From DATAYA01 sp036272815 (lineage in GTDB: Bacteria > Pseudomonadota > Alphaproteobacteria > Acetobacterales > Acetobacteraceae), in the NCBI GenBank assembly GCA_036272815.1, contig DATAYA010000129.1, positions 1 to 8,574 of the forward strand: a stretch of 8,574 bases of DNA. Direction: 5' to 3'. Position 1 is the stretch's first letter. Every line of letters starts with the position of its first letter. A program made the translations under genes and the position numbers. Of the stretch, positions 6,954 to 8,574 are shown piece after piece. The notes under the pieces were generated by a model, which saw only the letters and a list, made by a program, of their open reading frames with translations, did not search any database and was not told the origin of the DNA.

Positions 6954-8234
6954 TCAGGAGCCCGATCGCGCCTTTGCATCACGCTGGTAGACGGCAAAGA
7001 TGGCCTTGCCGATGAGTGATGTTTCGGCCGCTGCGCATCGCTCGTACACGCTGGCCCGCGTGGCCTGAACCGCCTTGTCCTGCGGCGAAGCCGTAGCGGC
7101 AAATTCAGCAAGGTGTGCCGCCAACCGGGTCTGACCGCTTTCGGCCAGAACCGCGGCGCGCTGCGTCAGCCTTTCAGCGCCGCCCGCAAGGGCCGTCAAC
7201 TCGGCGGCCAGTTCGGCAGCGGGTGCGGGCTTGAGATGTGCGGGGTTGCCGTCGAACCATCCGGCATAGAGATGCCAGATGTTGCGGACGACAAATTCCG
7301 GGTCGTCATATTTCGGTTGCAGATACGGCTTCGCCAGGAGGTCGGCGGGAGCACGCACGAGATGCAAGATCTCATCCAGCGAGCTCGCTTTGTTCATCAG
7401 TTCCAGTGTCTGGGCGGTCAGTCTTTCCAACACCTCCGCGCCGTCTCCGAGAACCTGGGCAGCCTTGTCCGCACCGACGATGACGGGGCCGTGGCCAGGG
7501 ATCAGCACGTCCGGCTTCAATGCCTCCATCCGGCGCAATGCGGCAGCCCAGTCCGGCGCAAACCGCTGGACCTTCCGTGGATTGCCGGCATTCGGGAAAA
7601 CCCAGATCACGAAGTCGCCGCTCGCCAGAACACGCCGCTCCGGTAGCCAGACGAAAGTGGCGTCATCGGTTTCGCCGCGTCCGTGGAACAGTTCGAACCG
7701 CACGCCGCCGATCGTCACATCGAGTTCGTCGTCATAGACCTCATCGGGCCGGCGATGCTCATCCGGGAAGGTGTAGCCGGGCTGGTTGAATTGGCGCCCC
7801 ATCACCAGACTATTCAGCCCGTGTGTCGCGTCGTAACGATCGAACCGATAAAGGACGTTGCGGTGGGCGATGATGCGAGGCCGCGCAATCCCTCTTGCAT
7901 CGGCCTCCTCGTCGAGGAGCCTGGCTCCCCAGGTGTGGTCGATATGGCCGTGGGTATAGATGACGATATGAACCGGGCTGCCGTCCCAGCGGCGCAGCGC
8001 CGCAAGTGTCTGGCTCGCGGTTTCCCGGCTTCCGGTATCCACGAGTACCAGCCCGTCATCCGTGCGGATGGCGGTCGCGTTGCCGAACAGATAACCTGTG
8101 TGGATGGTGATGACGCCGTCGGCGACCGGCCTGGCAGACCCTCCGGACACTGCGGCCGTCCACTCCTCCATCGCTGCGGCGCCAGTCCAGAGTCGCTCAA
8201 ACAGCTGTTCTTGATCCACTCGACTGGCCCTCAT
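6954..8234 (-). CDS. Alkylsulfatase-like metallo-beta-lactamase-fold hydrolase without SCP2 domain
   Basis: The 426-residue protein has an MBL domain with the zinc motif THGHIDH (94-100: His95, His97, Asp99, His100). Further candidate metal residues are His184 (LFHGRGETDD), Asp207 (ASGD) and His248 (IPGHGP). The second half (about 280-420) matches the dimerisation domain of SdsA1/BDS1-type alkylsulfatases, with RNIWHLYAGWFDGNPAHLKP as its signature. Full-size family members have over 600 residues, a signal peptide and a C-terminal SCP2-like domain that binds the alkyl chain; here both are absent. A cytoplasmic hydrolase acting on a sulfate ester or related substrate is possible, but the substrate is unknown. 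About 16 of the first 62 codons end in A/T, clearly more than in the copper genes, which suggests acquisition. The ATG at 8234 has no clear ribosome site; Met22 is an alternative start. TAGGAT at 8261-8256 might be a -10 box. Confidence 0.88.
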   Translation of the reverse strand: MRASRVDQEQLFERLWTGAAAMEEWTAAVSGGSARPVADGVITIHTGYLFGNATAIRTDDGLVLVDTGSRETASQTLAALRRWDGSPVHIVIYTHGHIDHTWGARLLDEEADARGIARPRIIAHRNVLYRFDRYDATHGLNSLVMGRQFNQPGYTFPDEHRRPDEVYDDELDVTIGGVRFELFHGRGETDDATFVWLPERRVLASGDFVIWVFPNAGNPRKVQRFAPDWAAALRRMEALKPDVLIPGHGPVIVGADKAAQVLGDGAEVLERLTAQTLELMNKASSLDEILHLVRAPADLLAKPYLQPKYDDPEFVVRNIWHLYAGWFDGNPAHLKPAPAAELAAELTALAGGAERLTQRAAVLAESGQTRLAAHLAEFAATASPQDKAVQATRASVYERCAAAETSLIGKAIFAVYQRDAKARSGS

Positions 8235-8344
8235 CGCGGTGCATCGGACAGCCCTATCCTATGGGACGGGAGGCAGTTGGTCGGGGCCCGCTGCCCGCCC
8301 ACGCGGCGGTGACCGAAGTCCTCACCGGGGCGGCGAGGCACCGC

Positions 8345-8574
8345 TCATCCGGCCGGCGAGGCGGCGATCAGCTTTTCGATCGGGTCCCACACGAAGGCGG
8401 TCTGCCGCACCGGCGTTCCGGCCACCTGCACCGCCCCGCGCGCCGCGGCGCGGCCGCCGAGATGGGTGTAGAACCAGCGGCTCGGGTTGTCGTCGAGCAC
8501 CCAGAGATAGGCCGAGCGGCAGCCGGCAACCGCGAGGTGGCCGGCGGCGGCGCGCATCAGCCGGCGGCCGATGC
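8345..8574 (-). CDS. GNAT-family N-acetyltransferase, C-terminal part (cut by window edge)
   Basis: This is the C-terminal end of a Gcn5-related acetyltransferase, which transfers acetyl from acetyl-CoA to an amine. The frame is open to the right edge and the visible part begins IGRRLMRAAAGHLAVAG. That matches the end of motif A, where the pyrophosphate of CoA is bound by a (R/Q)xxGxG/A loop. Then come the strand SAYLWVLDDN and the motif B-like NPSRWFYTHLGGRAA. The stop codon is at 8347-8345. An ATG at 8557 falls inside motif A and is not the real start. The substrate cannot be told. Codon use is strongly GC3-biased (about 31 of 33 sampled codons), like the copper genes and unlike the neighbouring MBL gene, which starts 110 bases downstream in the same direction. 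Confidence 0.8.
   Translation of the reverse strand, partial: IGRRLMRAAAGHLAVAGCRSAYLWVLDDNPSRWFYTHLGGRAAARGAVQVAGTPVRQTAFVWDPIEKLIAASPAG

Noticed and set aside
8275..8320. Possible -35 element and small dyad between the GNAT and MBL genes
   Set aside because: No hexamer close to a -35 box lies at the right distance from TAGGAT, and the dyad (GGTGA/TCACC) has only five pairs.

Overview
The window is high-GC bacterial chromosome. Most genes use G or C at nearly every third codon position. The gene content (GuaA, a Tat-type amidase, and CopC/CopD/Sco copper handling linked to aerobic respiration) fits a high-GC alphaproteobacterium. Acetobacteraceae or a neighbouring Rhodospirillales family is my best guess, held loosely because no rRNA or other phylogenetic marker is present.

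Layout from left to right: (i) the 3' part of an NmrA-like NAD(P)-binding gene on the + strand, cut by the window edge; (ii) a convergent complete guaA (GMP synthase) on the - strand; (iii) a short divergent control region at about 2429-2510; (iv) a + strand copper cluster made of a small exported Ala/Pro-rich protein resembling DUF2946, a CopC-like periplasmic Cu(II) protein, a 642-residue fusion of CopD, cytochrome c and a degenerate thioredoxin-like domain, and a Sco/SenC copper chaperone; (v) after a hairpin and a 10-bp inverted repeat, a Tat-exported AmiA-like N-acetylmuramoyl-L-alanine amidase (+); (vi) a convergent alkylsulfatase-like metallo-beta-lactamase-fold hydrolase on the - strand; (vii) the 3' end of a GNAT acetyltransferase (-), cut by the right edge.

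The copper genes look like one transcription unit. The gaps are 63, 14 and 1 bases, so the last two junctions are probably translationally coupled. A reasonable inference is a periplasmic copper route: CopC captures Cu(II), the CopD membrane domain accepts it, the fused haem domain may supply or accept electrons, and Sco delivers copper to the CuA site of an aa3-type oxidase. The fusion protein is the most unusual object here. Its C-terminal thioredoxin-like fold has lost the CxxC pair and it ends in a methionine-rich tail.

The NmrA-like gene and the MBL hydrolase have visibly lower GC3 (roughly 70-75% in hand-counted samples) than the copper genes and the GNAT fragment (about 94-97%), which suggests they were acquired separately. 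I saw no rRNA, tRNA, CRISPR array, transposase or IS end.
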